Source: Nocardia carnea (GTDB lineage Bacteria > Actinomycetota > Actinomycetes > Mycobacteriales > Mycobacteriaceae). Taken from it: a DNA stretch of 40,793 bases. The stretch lies in NCBI RefSeq assembly GCF_029869215.1, contig NZ_JARWPM010000258.1, positions 1 through 40,793 of the forward strand, written 5' to 3'. Shown in pieces: positions 18,294-26,721 of the stretch. The notes under the pieces are model-generated. The model worked only from the letters and a program-made list of their open reading frames with translations, was not told the DNA's origin and ran no database searches. Made by a program: the position numbers and the translations under genes. How positions within the stretch are numbered: position 1 is the first letter of the stretch; the number at the start of each line of letters is the position of its first letter.

Positions 18294-18306
18294 AACACAT
18301 AGTGTT
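18294..18306. promoter_or_regulatory. small palindrome next to the ZIP start
   Basis: AACAC-ATA-GTGTT lies six bases before ATG 18313 and covers CATAGT, a possible -10 hexamer. It may be the operator of the ZIP gene. Confidence 0.3.
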
Positions 18307-18312
18307 CACCGT

Positions 18313-18999
18313 ATGGGAACCGCACTGCTGTATGGACTCGGTACGGCCATTCCATTGGTGATCGGTGCCGCTATCGGTTTGCGTTACACATTGCCTCGGC
18401 CATTGCTCGCCTCGTTGATGGCCTTCGGTGCGGGCACCATGATCGCCGCGGTTTCCAACGAGTTGTTCGAACCGGCTTTCGTCCAGGCCGGGGCTTTCAC
18501 CGCCGGTGCCGCACTGTTCCTCGGAGCCATCGTCTACGTGGTGGCCAACCGATTCCTCGAACGACGCGGCGGCGGTGCCGCCGTCGGCTGGGCTCTCATG
18601 CTGGGTACCGTCCTCGACGGGGTCCCGGAGAACACGGCGCTGGGGGTCACGCTGAGTTCCGGGGGCGGCCTGGTGCTGCTGGTGGCCATCGCGGCCGGCA
18701 ATGTCCCGGAGGCGATCGGCGGCTCCGCGCTACTGCACCGCGAAAAGGATGTTGCCGGCGGCCGGGCTTTCGGTCTGTGGGTATTGACGGGCTCGGTGCT
18801 CGTCGCGGTCACCGTGGGCGGGCAGGTGCTCTCCGAGCATATCGACGCGACCGCGATCAGTGGCGTACAAGCCTTCGCCGGTGGCGCCACCGTCGCGGTC
18901 CTCGCCGATTCGCTCATGCCGGAGGCCTACCGCGAGGGCGGCTGGTGGGTGGGTATCGCGACCGCGGCGGGTTTCCTGGTCGCCTTCCTGCTCGGCTGA
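18313..18999 (+). CDS. ZIP family metal transporter
   Basis: A 228-residue membrane protein with about seven or eight hydrophobic helices. The two metal-site helices are recognisable as LDGVPENTALGV (about residue 102-113; HxxPEG-like with Asp for His) and AGNVPEAIGGSALL (about 134-147; Asn-x-Pro-Glu). These suggest transport of zinc or another divalent cation into the cytosol, though the changed His residues may alter specificity. No clear ribosome binding site precedes ATG 18313. The last 73 bases are overlapped by the convergent oxidoreductase gene. Divergent from tetR. Confidence 0.82.
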   Translation: MGTALLYGLGTAIPLVIGAAIGLRYTLPRPLLASLMAFGAGTMIAAVSNELFEPAFVQAGAFTAGAALFLGAIVYVVANRFLERRGGGAAVGWALMLGTVLDGVPENTALGVTLSSGGGLVLLVAIAAGNVPEAIGGSALLHREKDVAGGRAFGLWVLTGSVLVAVTVGGQVLSEHIDATAISGVQAFAGGATVAVLADSLMPEAYREGGWWVGIATAAGFLVAFLLG

Positions 19000-20063
19000 T
19001 CCAGCCGGACCAGCATCTTGCCCGAGTTGGCTCCGGTGAGAACACCGAGAAAGGCGGCCGGCGCCTGTTCGAGCCCGTGGTAGACCGTCTCCCGCGTCCG
19101 CAGTGTTCCGTCGGCGAGCCAGCCGGCCGCCTTCGCGATGTACTCGCCGAAAAGCGGGAAGTAGCTGTTGACGAGCATGCCGCGCAGGGTGATCTCCTTG
19201 GTGGCGGCCAGGTACAGATCCGGGCCCGGCTGGGCGGTCTCGCCGTCGTAGCCGCTGATGGCGCCGACCAGGGCGATGCGCCCACGAGGGCGCATCGCCG
19301 CCACCGCGGCCCGCAGCTGCTCGCCGCCGACACTGTCGAGGTAGACGTCGATACCGTCGGGTGCGGCCTGTGCGAGCTGCCCGGGCAGGTTGCCGGCCCG
19401 ATAGTCGATCGCCGCATCGAAGCCGAATTCGCCCGTCAGCAGTTCGGTTTTCGCCGGACCGCCCGCCGAGCCGATCACCCGGCCCGCCCCGAGCACGCGC
19501 GCCAGCTGCCCCGCGACACTGCCGACCGCGCCCGCCGCCGCCGAGATGAACACGGTGTCACCCGGCCGGACCGGCGCCACATCGGTGAGAGCGGCGTAGG
19601 CGGTGAGCCCGGTGGTGCCGAGTGCGCCGAGGTAGTGGTGCGCGGCGGCCAGAACTGGATCGATCGGTGTGGCCTGCGCGGCGTCGAGCACCGCATGCTC
19701 GCGCCAGCCGGCGAAATGGGTGACGGTCGCCCCGACCGGGATATCGGCGGAGCAGGAGGCGATCACTTCGCCCACGGCCGAGCCTTCCAGCGCCTGCCCC
19801 AGCTGGAACGGGGGGATGTAGGAAGGTTTGTCGTCCATCCGCCCGCGCATGTACGGGTCGACCGACATCCAGGTGTTGTGAACCAGGATCTGGCCGTCGG
19901 CGAGTTCTGGAATCGAGGTTGTGACCAGGGAGAAGTCGGCCGCTGTCGCCGCGCCCGCCGGCCGTGCGGCCAAATGGATCTCGCGCGTCGTGGCGGGGAG
20001 CGCCGGATGTGCCTGCTCGCCGGCGAACTCGCGGGTGGCTCGGCTCTGTGGATCTGCCTGCAT
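18927..20063 (-). CDS. NADP-dependent medium-chain oxidoreductase (alkenal/prostaglandin reductase-like)
   Basis: A 378-residue MDR protein without structural zinc ligands, which reduces alpha,beta-unsaturated carbonyls or quinones. SVDPYMRGRM and PFQLGQALEGSAVGEV mark the catalytic domain. The Rossmann motif is ISAAAGAVGSVAGQLARVLGA, followed by VYLDSVGGEQLRAA. Family members usually end at GKMLVRL. Here the frame runs on for about 24 basic, Pro-rich residues antisense to the ZIP gene, suggesting a lost ancestral stop. ATG 20063 follows AAGG. It lies downstream of an AraC-type regulator on the same strand. Confidence 0.88.
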   Translation of the reverse strand: MQADPQSRATREFAGEQAHPALPATTREIHLAARPAGAATAADFSLVTTSIPELADGQILVHNTWMSVDPYMRGRMDDKPSYIPPFQLGQALEGSAVGEVIASCSADIPVGATVTHFAGWREHAVLDAAQATPIDPVLAAAHHYLGALGTTGLTAYAALTDVAPVRPGDTVFISAAAGAVGSVAGQLARVLGAGRVIGSAGGPAKTELLTGEFGFDAAIDYRAGNLPGQLAQAAPDGIDVYLDSVGGEQLRAAVAAMRPRGRIALVGAISGYDGETAQPGPDLYLAATKEITLRGMLVNSYFPLFGEYIAKAAGWLADGTLRTRETVYHGLEQAPAAFLGVLTGANSGKMLVRLDQPSRKATRKPAAVAIPTHQPPSR

Positions 20064-20375
20064 GGTTGCGCCTTATCTCGTTTCGTGGACGGTTCGTCCG
20101 GATACCCACGACGCTATGGCGGTCCCCGGCCGCGTCCCAGGTCCGCGCGTGCCGCCTACCGGTCCGTACGCGCCAACTCGGGTCCTGTGCGCCTGCACCG
20201 CGCTCGCCGGTGGTGCGGACCGATCCGGCTGCGGCCACCGGGTACACGGTCGGAAACCGCGCGCCACCTCGGCCTTGTGAGTGCCGCTCGTGGGCCTGCG
20301 GGACAAGGCTCGACTGCCGGCGTTGCTGCGCCCGACGAGGCGGTGTGCTGATCGGCGCGGCCCGGGGCGAGCCGA
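20064..20375. other. 312-base gap between araC-type and oxidoreductase genes
   Basis: No gene is supported. It is very GC-rich, with no clear -10 box; the oxidoreductase promoter should lie here or transcription continues from the regulator. The only clear structure is the hairpin at its right edge. Confidence 0.4.
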
Positions 20376-20380
20376 TCAGC
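20347..20380 (-). terminator. hairpin at the end of the AraC-type gene
   Basis: GCTGATCGGC (20347-20356) and GCCGATCAGC (20371-20380) are perfect 10-base arms with a 14-base loop. The right arm contains the stop codon of the regulator gene. There is no T-tract, so it may be an attenuating rather than a simple intrinsic terminator. Confidence 0.45.
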
Positions 20381-21479
20381 GGGTGCGCAGGGCACTCGGC
20401 GGCGACCCGTTCCAGCGGCGAAAGGCTTTGCGCAGGGCGCGGTCATCGGTGAAGCCGAGCCGGGCCGCCACCGTGGCTGTCGTGGCGCCGGCGGACAGCA
20501 GCGCTTCGGCGCGCCGATAGCGGAGGAGGTCGAGTTCGTGCCGCCAGGTGGTGTCGTGTTCGGCGAGGCGCCGTTGCAGGCTGCGCGGGCTCAGCGCCAG
20601 CCGGGCGGCGACGGTGGCCAGGGTGGGGTCGCCGGTATCGATCGCGGCGGCCAGCGCGGTGCGGAAATCCTCCAGGGGTCCGGGGATCGGACGGGCCGAG
20701 GCGAGGACCAGGTCGGCGTGACCGCGCAGCAGTTCGGCGAGCGCGGGGTCGGCCCGTTGCAGCGGAGCCGCCGCATCGGCCGCGGCGAATGTGATGGTGT
20801 CGGCGGGCGCGTCGAAGTCGATCCGGTGGGTGCCGAACCCTTCGGTCAGCGCACGGTGGTCGCGGGGAGCGGGATGGCTGAACGTGACTCGCGCCGGCGC
20901 GACCGGTCGCCCGAGGCCCTCCCGGGCCCGCCGCAAGTAGTAGGCCAAGACGTACTCGTTGATCACCGAGGTGACCGCTGGATCGTCGGCGGTGGTGCGG
21001 TAGCCGATGGTCAGCTCGTCGTCGTACCGCAGATCGAATCCCTCGGTGGCCGCGGTGACCAGCCGGTGATACGGCTGCGCGGCGGTGAGCGCGGCAGCCA
21101 GCGTGGTCCCGGTCGTCACGAGATAATCCCAGGTGCTGAGCCTGCCGAGGGGCGCATCCGCGGCCACCGCGAGCCCCGCGCCCGGTCCGGCGCCCGCGAG
21201 CAGTTCCCACAGTTCGACCAGTGACCGCAGCGGTACGCGGTCGAGTTCGCCGCGCGATTCGCGCTCGTCCGCGCCGTGGATCGCGCCGATCCGGTCGGGG
21301 CCGGCGCCCGCCCGCACCGCGGCGTCCCGGACGAGGCGGATCAACTGGGTGGAGGCGGTCCCGGCAAGTGGATCGAGGAAGGCGGGCGCCGGATCGTTTC
21401 GGCCGGCCGCGGCCGGTGACGGGCGGTCCGGGCGGTGGGCACCGGTCGGGCCGAGGCCGGGAGGTCGAGCGGTCACCAC
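20376..21479 (-). CDS. AraC family transcriptional regulator
   Basis: A 367-residue regulator of the type with an N-terminal arabinose-binding-like/effector domain (about 60-240, [17 protein letters not shown]) and a C-terminal double helix-turn-helix. The last 85 residues read [22 protein letters not shown] and then [24 protein letters not shown], the two DNA-binding helix pairs. I prefer GTG 21479, eight bases after a TAACGT -10-like hexamer, implying a leaderless transcript. A TTG at 21488 is the alternative. It is divergent from lpd and upstream of the NADP oxidoreductase, which is the likely target. Confidence 0.87.
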   Translation of the reverse strand: MVTARPPGLGPTGAHRPDRPSPAAAGRNDPAPAFLDPLAGTASTQLIRLVRDAAVRAGAGPDRIGAIHGADERESRGELDRVPLRSLVELWELLAGAGPGAGLAVAADAPLGRLSTWDYLVTTGTTLAAALTAAQPYHRLVTAATEGFDLRYDDELTIGYRTTADDPAVTSVINEYVLAYYLRRAREGLGRPVAPARVTFSHPAPRDHRALTEGFGTHRIDFDAPADTITFAAADAAAPLQRADPALAELLRGHADLVLASARPIPGPLEDFRTALAAAIDTGDPTLATVAARLALSPRSLQRRLAEHDTTWRHELDLLRYRRAEALLSAGATTATVAARLGFTDDRALRKAFRRWNGSPPSALRTR

Positions 21480-21576
21480 GGATACCAACGTTAGTCGCCC
21501 GCGGTGCCGCGACGGTGCCGGTGATCCGGCTCACCAGTGGGGACGGGTGGGGTGGGCCGCGGCAGGCGGCGAGAGT

Positions 21577-21582
21577 TAGGCT
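21577..21582 (+). promoter_or_regulatory. -10 box of the lpd leaderless promoter
   Basis: TAGGCT lies seven bases before GTG 21590. There is no Shine-Dalgarno sequence, and a start of transcription at the GTG itself is expected. Confidence 0.55.
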
Positions 21583-21589
21583 CGACACC

Positions 21590-22993
21590 GTGACTTCCCA
21601 CTACGATGTCGTCGTTCTCGGTGCTGGTCCCGGCGGTTACGTCGCCGCGATCCGCGCCGCTCAACTCGGCCTGCGAACAGCGATCGTCGAGCAGAAATAC
21701 TGGGGTGGCGTATGCCTGAACGTGGGCTGCATCCCGTCCAAGGCGCTGCTGCGCAATGCGGAGCTGGCCCATATCTTCACCAAGGAAGCGAAAACCTTCG
21801 GTATCTCCGGGGAGGCGTCGTTCGATTTCGGGGCGGCGTTCGACCGGAGCCGTAAGGTCGCGGACGGCCGGGTCAAGGGTGTCCACTTCCTGATGAAGAA
21901 GAACAAGATCACCGAGTACGACGGCAAGGGATCGTTCACCGACCCCAACACCATTTCGGTCGAACTCAGCAAGGGCGGCACGGAGTCGATCACCTTCGAC
22001 AACGTCATCATCGCCACCGGCACCACCACCAAACTGCTGCCGGGTACCTCGCTGAGCAAGAATGTGGTCACCTACGAGGAGCAGATCCTCACCCGCGACC
22101 TGCCCGGTTCGATCCTGATCGTCGGCGCCGGCGCCATCGGGATGGAGTTCGGCTACGTCCTGCGCAACTACGGCGTGGACGTGCGGATCGTGGAATTCCT
22201 GGACCGCGCGCTGCCCAACGAGGACGCCGATGTGTCCAAGGAGATCACCAAGGCGTACAAGAAGCTGGGGATCACCATCACCACCGGCGCCGCCGTGCAG
22301 TCGATCGACGACGACGGGTCCAAGGTCACCGTGGCGATCAAGGACAACAAGTCCGGCTCCGTGGAAACGGTCACGGTCGACAAGGTGCTGCAGGCCGTCG
22401 GGTTCGCGCCCCGCGTCGAGGGCTACGGGCTGGAGAACACCGGGGTCGCACTCACCGAGCGCGGTGCCATCGCCATCGACGACAACATGCGCACCAATGT
22501 GCCGCATATCTACGCCATCGGTGACGTGACCGCGAAACTGCAGCTCGCGCATGTCGCGGAGGCGCAGGGTGTGGTCGCGGCCGAGACCATCGGCGGTGCG
22601 GAAACCCTCACGCTGGGCGATTACCGGATGATGCCGCGGGCCACCTTCTGCCAGCCGCAGGTCGCCAGCTTCGGGCTCACCGAACAGCAGGCGCGCGACG
22701 AGGGCTACGACGTGAAGGTCGCGACCTTCCCGTTCACCGCCAACGGCAAGGCGCACGGCCTCGGCGATGCCACCGGATTCGTGAAGCTGATCTCGGACAA
22801 CAAGTACGGGGAGCTCATCGGCGGGCATCTGATCGGCCCGGATGTCTCCGAACTGCTGCCGGAACTCACTCTGGCGCAGAAGTGGGATCTCACGGTGAAC
22901 GAACTGGCCCGCAATGTGCATACGCACCCGACGCTGAGCGAGGCGTTGCAGGAGGCGATCCACGGCCTGGCCGGTCATATGATCAACTTCTGA
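21590..22993 (+). CDS. lpd: dihydrolipoyl dehydrogenase (E3)
   Basis: Re-oxidises dihydrolipoamide with NAD+ for pyruvate, 2-oxoglutarate or branched-chain 2-oxoacid dehydrogenase complexes; in M. tuberculosis the orthologue also serves a peroxidase system. The 467-residue protein has the FAD motif [17 protein letters not shown], the redox disulfide Cys42/Cys47 in [13 protein letters not shown], the NAD motif [14 protein letters not shown] and the second FAD motif IYAIGDV. The active-site His446-Glu451 pair lies in HTHPTLSEA. Full length. The GTG start follows a leaderless promoter. A strong terminator follows. The order lpd-CMD-ramB echoes Rv0462-Rv0464c-Rv0465c. Confidence 0.96.
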   Translation: MTSHYDVVVLGAGPGGYVAAIRAAQLGLRTAIVEQKYWGGVCLNVGCIPSKALLRNAELAHIFTKEAKTFGISGEASFDFGAAFDRSRKVADGRVKGVHFLMKKNKITEYDGKGSFTDPNTISVELSKGGTESITFDNVIIATGTTTKLLPGTSLSKNVVTYEEQILTRDLPGSILIVGAGAIGMEFGYVLRNYGVDVRIVEFLDRALPNEDADVSKEITKAYKKLGITITTGAAVQSIDDDGSKVTVAIKDNKSGSVETVTVDKVLQAVGFAPRVEGYGLENTGVALTERGAIAIDDNMRTNVPHIYAIGDVTAKLQLAHVAEAQGVVAAETIGGAETLTLGDYRMMPRATFCQPQVASFGLTEQQARDEGYDVKVATFPFTANGKAHGLGDATGFVKLISDNKYGELIGGHLIGPDVSELLPELTLAQKWDLTVNELARNVHTHPTLSEALQEAIHGLAGHMINF

Positions 22994-23022
22994 TCGTTTT
23001 CGCCGCGGTTCGGCCCGGCGGG

Positions 23023-23053
23023 ACCCGGCGCGGTACTTCCGCGCCGGGTTTTT
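23023..23053 (+). terminator. intrinsic terminator of lpd
   Basis: ACCCGGCGCGG (23023-23033), loop TACTT, CCGCGCCGGGT (23039-23049): 11 perfect pairs followed by a T-run to 23053. This is the clearest rho-independent terminator in the window. Confidence 0.9.
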
Positions 23054-23087
23054 ACGTTCCAGGGCCGGGAGACCGGTAGGAATCCTG

Positions 23088-23666
23088 CTAGGGGGCGTCG
23101 CGATTCCCGGATGTACGCGCGCCGTCGAGAAAGATCGCGAGTACCGCGGCGCTGGCCTGCTCCACTCCGGACTCGCCGCGCAACACCATGAGCAGCGCTT
23201 TTTCCAGTAGCCCGGTGAACATTTCGAACAGCGTGTCGACGCTCAGGTCGGTGCGCAGCGCGCCGGAGCCGGCGCCGCGGGCCAGAACGCCGCGGACCGG
23301 ATCACCCAGGCGCTGTTTCAGGTCGGCGTCCTTCTCGGGAAGCTGCGTTTCCGGTTGTAGCAGGGCGGCGTACTTGCTACCGGCGGTCAGGAAACCGCGG
23401 GTCAGGCGGGCGAGCGCGGTGGGTACCGGGACCGAGTCGAGATCGGCGTCGGTGATACGAGCGATCAGGTCCCGTGCTGCCGCCGCGGTGAGTCCGCTCA
23501 ACAGGGCTTCCCGATTGGGGAAGTAGCGGTAGAGGGTCGCGCGGCCGATTCCGGCGGCCGCGGCGATTTCGGCCATGCTCGCGGTGCCCCGTACGGCCAG
23601 CACGTCGGCGGCCGCGGTGAGGATCGCGGCTTCGATGTGATCGCGGAGAGCGGGACGTTCGGTCAT
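23088..23666 (-). CDS. TetR family transcriptional regulator
   Basis: A 192-residue repressor. The helix-turn-helix is unmistakable: ADVLAVRGTASMAEIAAAAG, then IGRATLYRYFPNREALLSGL (about residues 17-56). The ligand domain follows and ends EMFTGLLEKALLMVLRG with the dimer helices. ATG 23666 is preferred over longer starts because the family begins there. The gene is divergent from an aldo-keto reductase, with a perfect 18-base palindrome between them, so control of that gene and of itself is the simplest reading. Its stop lies 35 bases beyond the lpd terminator. Confidence 0.9.
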   Translation of the reverse strand: MTERPALRDHIEAAILTAAADVLAVRGTASMAEIAAAAGIGRATLYRYFPNREALLSGLTAAAARDLIARITDADLDSVPVPTALARLTRGFLTAGSKYAALLQPETQLPEKDADLKQRLGDPVRGVLARGAGSGALRTDLSVDTLFEMFTGLLEKALLMVLRGESGVEQASAAVLAIFLDGARTSGNRDAP

Positions 23667-23715
23667 GGCCCGAGCATATAGTTCGGTCCCATTCGTTGAC
23701 AGCGGAATCTCGTCA

Positions 23716-23733
23716 TGAGACATTAATGTCTCA
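23716..23733. promoter_or_regulatory. TetR operator between tetR and the aldo-keto reductase gene
   Basis: TGAGACATTAATGTCTCA is a perfect 18-base palindrome. Outer TCTC (23708-23711) and GAGA (23738-23741) extend the symmetry with gaps. TTGACA at 23696-23701 is a possible -35 box for the reductase gene, so binding would cover its promoter. Confidence 0.75.
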
Positions 23734-23753
23734 CCATGAGATGGGAGAAGATC

Positions 23754-24722
23754 ATGCCTACGAAACGAGTTCTGGGATCCACAAATATCGAGGTCACGCC
23801 GATCGGGCTGGGGTGTATGCAATTCGCGGGGCCCGGCCTGGGGGCCCAGTTCTACCCGGAACTGGATGGCACAACGATCGGCAGCGTGGTGAAATCCGCG
23901 CTGGACAGCGGTATCAACTGGTTCGATACGGCCGAGATGTACGGCGGTGGACATTCCGAACGCGCGCTGACCACGGCGCTGCGGGCGAGCGGAACCGGCC
24001 CCTCCGAAATCTCGATCGCCACCAAATGGACTCCGCTGGGCCGCACCGCAGGGAATATCGCCGCCACCATCGACGCGAGAATTTCGGCTCTACAGGGCTT
24101 CCCGATCACATTGCACCAAATACACCAGCCGTTCGGCAGTTTCTCCTCGCAGGCCCGGCAGGTCGAGGCGATGGCTCGGCTCCAGCAAGCGGGCAAGATC
24201 GCGCATATCGGCGTCAGCAATTTCTCCGCCCGCCAGATGGAACGCGCCGACGGGATTCTGCGGGAACAGGGGTTGCGGCTGGTCGCCAATCAGGTGCAGA
24301 TCAGCTTGCTGCACCGCAAGATCGAGGACAACGGAGTACTGGAAACCGCCCGCCGGCTCGGGATCACCCTGATCGCCTATTCACCCCTGAAATCCGGGCT
24401 GCTCACCGGCAAATTCCACGAATCGCCGGATCTGCTGGGCGATGTCCGTCCCATCCGCAGGGCGTTGGGCCGATTCAACCAGCGCACCATGGCCCGCACC
24501 GCACCACTGATCGACGAACTCCGGAAACTGGCCGCCGCGTACGGCGTCACACCGGCGCAGATCGCACTGGCCTGGTTGATCACCTACTACGGCGACACCG
24601 TGGTCGCCATCCCGGGCGCCTCCAAACCTCACCAGGCCACCGAACTCGGCGCCGTAATGGACTTGCGCCTCACCGAGCCGGAGCTGACTCGGCTGGCGGA
24701 AATCTCGGCGCCGCTGAATTGA
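23754..24722 (+). CDS. aldo-keto reductase
   Basis: A 322-residue NADPH-dependent oxidoreductase with the (beta/alpha)8 AKR fold. The catalytic tetrad is Asp58 and Tyr63 (WFDTAEMYG), Lys91 (IATKW) and His124 (HQIHQPF). HIGVSNFSARQMERA and the late IPGASKPHQATEL supply cofactor contacts. The substrate is unknown. ATG 23754 is chosen because GGGAGAAG ends four bases earlier; an upstream ATG at 23736 lies within the operator region. Likely derepressed when the divergent TetR binds its ligand. Confidence 0.92.
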   Translation: MPTKRVLGSTNIEVTPIGLGCMQFAGPGLGAQFYPELDGTTIGSVVKSALDSGINWFDTAEMYGGGHSERALTTALRASGTGPSEISIATKWTPLGRTAGNIAATIDARISALQGFPITLHQIHQPFGSFSSQARQVEAMARLQQAGKIAHIGVSNFSARQMERADGILREQGLRLVANQVQISLLHRKIEDNGVLETARRLGITLIAYSPLKSGLLTGKFHESPDLLGDVRPIRRALGRFNQRTMARTAPLIDELRKLAAAYGVTPAQIALAWLITYYGDTVVAIPGASKPHQATELGAVMDLRLTEPELTRLAEISAPLN

Positions 24723-24808
24723 TCGAACCGGTCATCGGTGACCGTGACTTCCGCAGGAGGTCTATGCCCCGGCTGCGTACCCGACCGGGTTGCCGGGAAC
24801 GGCAGCCG

Positions 24809-25354
24809 TCAGAATTCGTCGCGGCGGATGCGGAGGGTGTGGATGGTGGCGGCCAAACCCTCGTATTGGTTGACCAGAAGGACGATTTCGATCAGGCGTT
24901 TGTCGTCGTAGTAGGTGGCCAGATGGTTCCAGGTGTCGTCGTCGATATCGCGGGTCTGCACCAGTTGGTCCACCGCGGTCAGCAGGGCGCGGTATTTATC
25001 GGTCCAGCCGTCGGCGCCCGCGCCTCGGCGGATCCGGTCCAGGATTTCCGGGGTCACCCCGGCGCGGCGGCCCAGGCGGATGTGGTGATCGGTTTCGTAG
25101 GCGCAGTCACGCAGGTGGGCGACACGCAGGATCACCAGTTCGCTGTCGTGGCGGCGTAACCGGCCGGCGGGCATGAGCATGCCGGAGAAATGCAGCCAGC
25201 CGCGGAACAACCGGCCCGTGCGGCCGAGTGTGCTGAACAGCTGGGCGTCCGCGGTGCCGGAGGCGCGGGAGAGGACCTGCCAGGCCGCCCAGTTGACCGG
25301 TCCCAGCTCGCGCAGGCGGCCGGGGGCGATCCGGGGTTGCGACGCCGAAACCAT
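24809..25354 (-). CDS. carboxymuconolactone decarboxylase family protein
   Basis: A 181-residue AhpD-like/CMD fold protein. The core helix pair is HDSELVILRVAHLRDCAYETDHH, then IRLGRRAGVTPEILDRIR. It has the single Cys with Tyr-Glu and His of the decarboxylase-like branch rather than the CxxC of AhpD peroxidases. The reaction is unassigned. ATG 25354 follows GAGAGGGG; a longer frame to 25408 is unlikely. It resembles Rv0464c, which lies between lpdC and ramB in M. tuberculosis, and here also sits in that interval. Confidence 0.85.
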   Translation of the reverse strand: MVSASQPRIAPGRLRELGPVNWAAWQVLSRASGTADAQLFSTLGRTGRLFRGWLHFSGMLMPAGRLRRHDSELVILRVAHLRDCAYETDHHIRLGRRAGVTPEILDRIRRGAGADGWTDKYRALLTAVDQLVQTRDIDDDTWNHLATYYDDKRLIEIVLLVNQYEGLAATIHTLRIRRDEF

Positions 25355-25451
25355 CAATCTGCCCCTCTCGGGTGGAAACCTTGTGCTGCCGCGGCCTCGG
25401 GAGCGCACGGCTGTCTGCGAACCTACCCGCCGCGCGCTCCGTTCGCCGCGA

Positions 25452-26168
25452 TCAAGACCGTGCGGTCTCGCCGTGGCCGATCAGCTCGGACACCGTGACG
25501 AAGCGGTAACCCTCGGCGCGCAGTGTCGCGACGAGGGGCCCGATGGCTTCGCGGGAGGCCGCCCCGCCGCCGAACATGGTGTGCAACAGGATGATCGATC
25601 CCGGCCGGACCTGCTCGACCGTGGCGGCGACGATCGCATCGGCCGAGGTATTCCCCGCTTCCGGTTCCACATCCCAGGTGATCGTCGTCCGGTCGTGGTC
25701 GGCCAGATAGTGCGGCAGGGTCCACAGTTTCTTGCCGTACGGCGGCCGGAAGGTGATCTCACCCCGGTAGCCGGTGCGGCGGATCTCGGCATCGGTGCGT
25801 TCCACCTCGTCGGCCACCGTCGCGGGCGAGACCAGCACCATGCGGCGATGGTTGTAGGTGTGGTTACCGATCTCGTGGCCGGCTTCGGCGATCGCGCGGC
25901 CGAGTTCGGGGCGGGCGGCGAGATCACGGCCGTTGAGGTAGAAGGTCGCGGGTATGTCCGCGGCGGCGAGCAGCTCGAGGACTTCGCCGGCGCGGTCGCT
26001 CGGACCGTCGTCCAGCGTCAGCGCCACGACCTTCTCACCGGTTTCCACTCGATCCACCAACCGGCCCGCGAGCTGGTAGGTGCGGGAATTCATCAGGAAA
26101 TAGCCGCCGGTCACCACCAGGAGCACCGCTACCAGCCCGAGTGCCGAACCGACCATCCACCGCCGCAT
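25452..26168 (-). CDS. polysaccharide deacetylase (NodB domain), membrane-anchored
   Basis: A 238-residue metal-dependent deacetylase acting outside the membrane on an amino-sugar polymer, perhaps peptidoglycan. Residues 6-25 form a signal anchor. The NodB motifs are complete: catalytic base and metal Asp53/Asp54 in TLDDGP, metal His103/His107 in HTYNH, RPPYG at 141-145 and the late ILLHTMFGG with its His. The substrate is inferred from the family only. It is preceded by the interleaved inverted repeats at 26212-26265 and followed by the CMD gene on the same strand. Confidence 0.9.
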   Translation of the reverse strand: MRRWMVGSALGLVAVLLVVTGGYFLMNSRTYQLAGRLVDRVETGEKVVALTLDDGPSDRAGEVLELLAAADIPATFYLNGRDLAARPELGRAIAEAGHEIGNHTYNHRRMVLVSPATVADEVERTDAEIRRTGYRGEITFRPPYGKKLWTLPHYLADHDRTTITWDVEPEAGNTSADAIVAATVEQVRPGSIILLHTMFGGGAASREAIGPLVATLRAEGYRFVTVSELIGHGETARS

Positions 26169-26211
26169 CCCAGCTGTATACCAGGACTATCGGAACCGGC
26201 GCGCCCTGCCG

Positions 26212-26265
26212 CCCCAGGTGAAGTGGCCGGTCGCCTTACCTGGGGGCCGTTCTGCGACCGGCCAC
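26212..26265. repeat. two interleaved perfect inverted repeats (pseudoknot topology)
   Basis: Stem 1: CCCCAGGT (26212-26219) with ACCTGGGG (26238-26245). Stem 2: GTGGCCGGTCGC (26223-26234) with GCGACCGGCCAC (26254-26265). The left arm of stem 2 lies inside the loop of stem 1 and its right arm outside. The stems either exclude each other or form an H-type pseudoknot with linkers of 3, 3 and 8 bases. The element lies between the arsR stop and the deacetylase start, both on the minus strand. There is no T-run. Confidence 0.75.
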
Positions 26266-26322
26266 ATCAATCGGCGATTCGACCGGCATGCCGGCGGTGC
26301 GCCGCCCGCCGGTCCGGGCGGT

Positions 26323-26721
26323 TCAAGCGGGCCGGGTGTCGCGGGTTGTCTCCCGGCCATCCGGGCGCTGCCGCCGCTCGCGTTTCCCGCGCGCGACCTC
26401 GGTGGCGAGTGCGTCCAGCGGCTGGGCGAACTGCGCCATCGGATCCAGCAGCGCGGTCAGCCATTCCCGGGCGATGCCGATACCGTCCGGGTCGAGGGTG
26501 TAGATCCGCTGGACCCCCACCGACCGCACCCGCACCAGCCCGGCCTCGCGCAGCACCTTGAGATGCTGGGAGACCGCGGGCTGGGAGATCGGCGTCTGCG
26601 CCCGCACCCCGGCCACCAGGGCGCCGGCCGGCTGTTCGCCGGCGGCGACCAGGCGCAGGATGGTGCGGCGGACGGGATCGGCGAGTGCCTCGAATACTTT
26701 CGCCGGAGCGGTGGGCGACAT
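26323..26721 (-). CDS. ArsR family transcriptional regulator
   Basis: A 132-residue winged-helix repressor: FEALADPVRRTILRLVAAGE, recognition helix around ISQPAVSQHLKVLREAGLV (about 45-63), then the wing VRVRSVGVQRIYTL. No Cys-based metal site is present, so this is the non-metal ArsR type usually linked to SRPBCC proteins. Its ATG (26721-26719) overlaps the stop of the upstream SRPBCC gene as TGATG. The C-terminal 20 residues are charged and disordered. Autoregulation through the palindrome at 27392-27407 is likely. Confidence 0.9.
   Translation of the reverse strand: MSPTAPAKVFEALADPVRRTILRLVAAGEQPAGALVAGVRAQTPISQPAVSQHLKVLREAGLVRVRSVGVQRIYTLDPDGIGIAREWLTALLDPMAQFAQPLDALATEVARGKRERRQRPDGRETTRDTRPA

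Noticed and set aside
24764..25159. Plus-strand frame starting after a good AGGAGG, antisense to the CMD gene
   Set aside because: The Shine-Dalgarno and ATG are attractive, but the product is repetitive Val/Gly/Gln sequence opposite a conserved gene.
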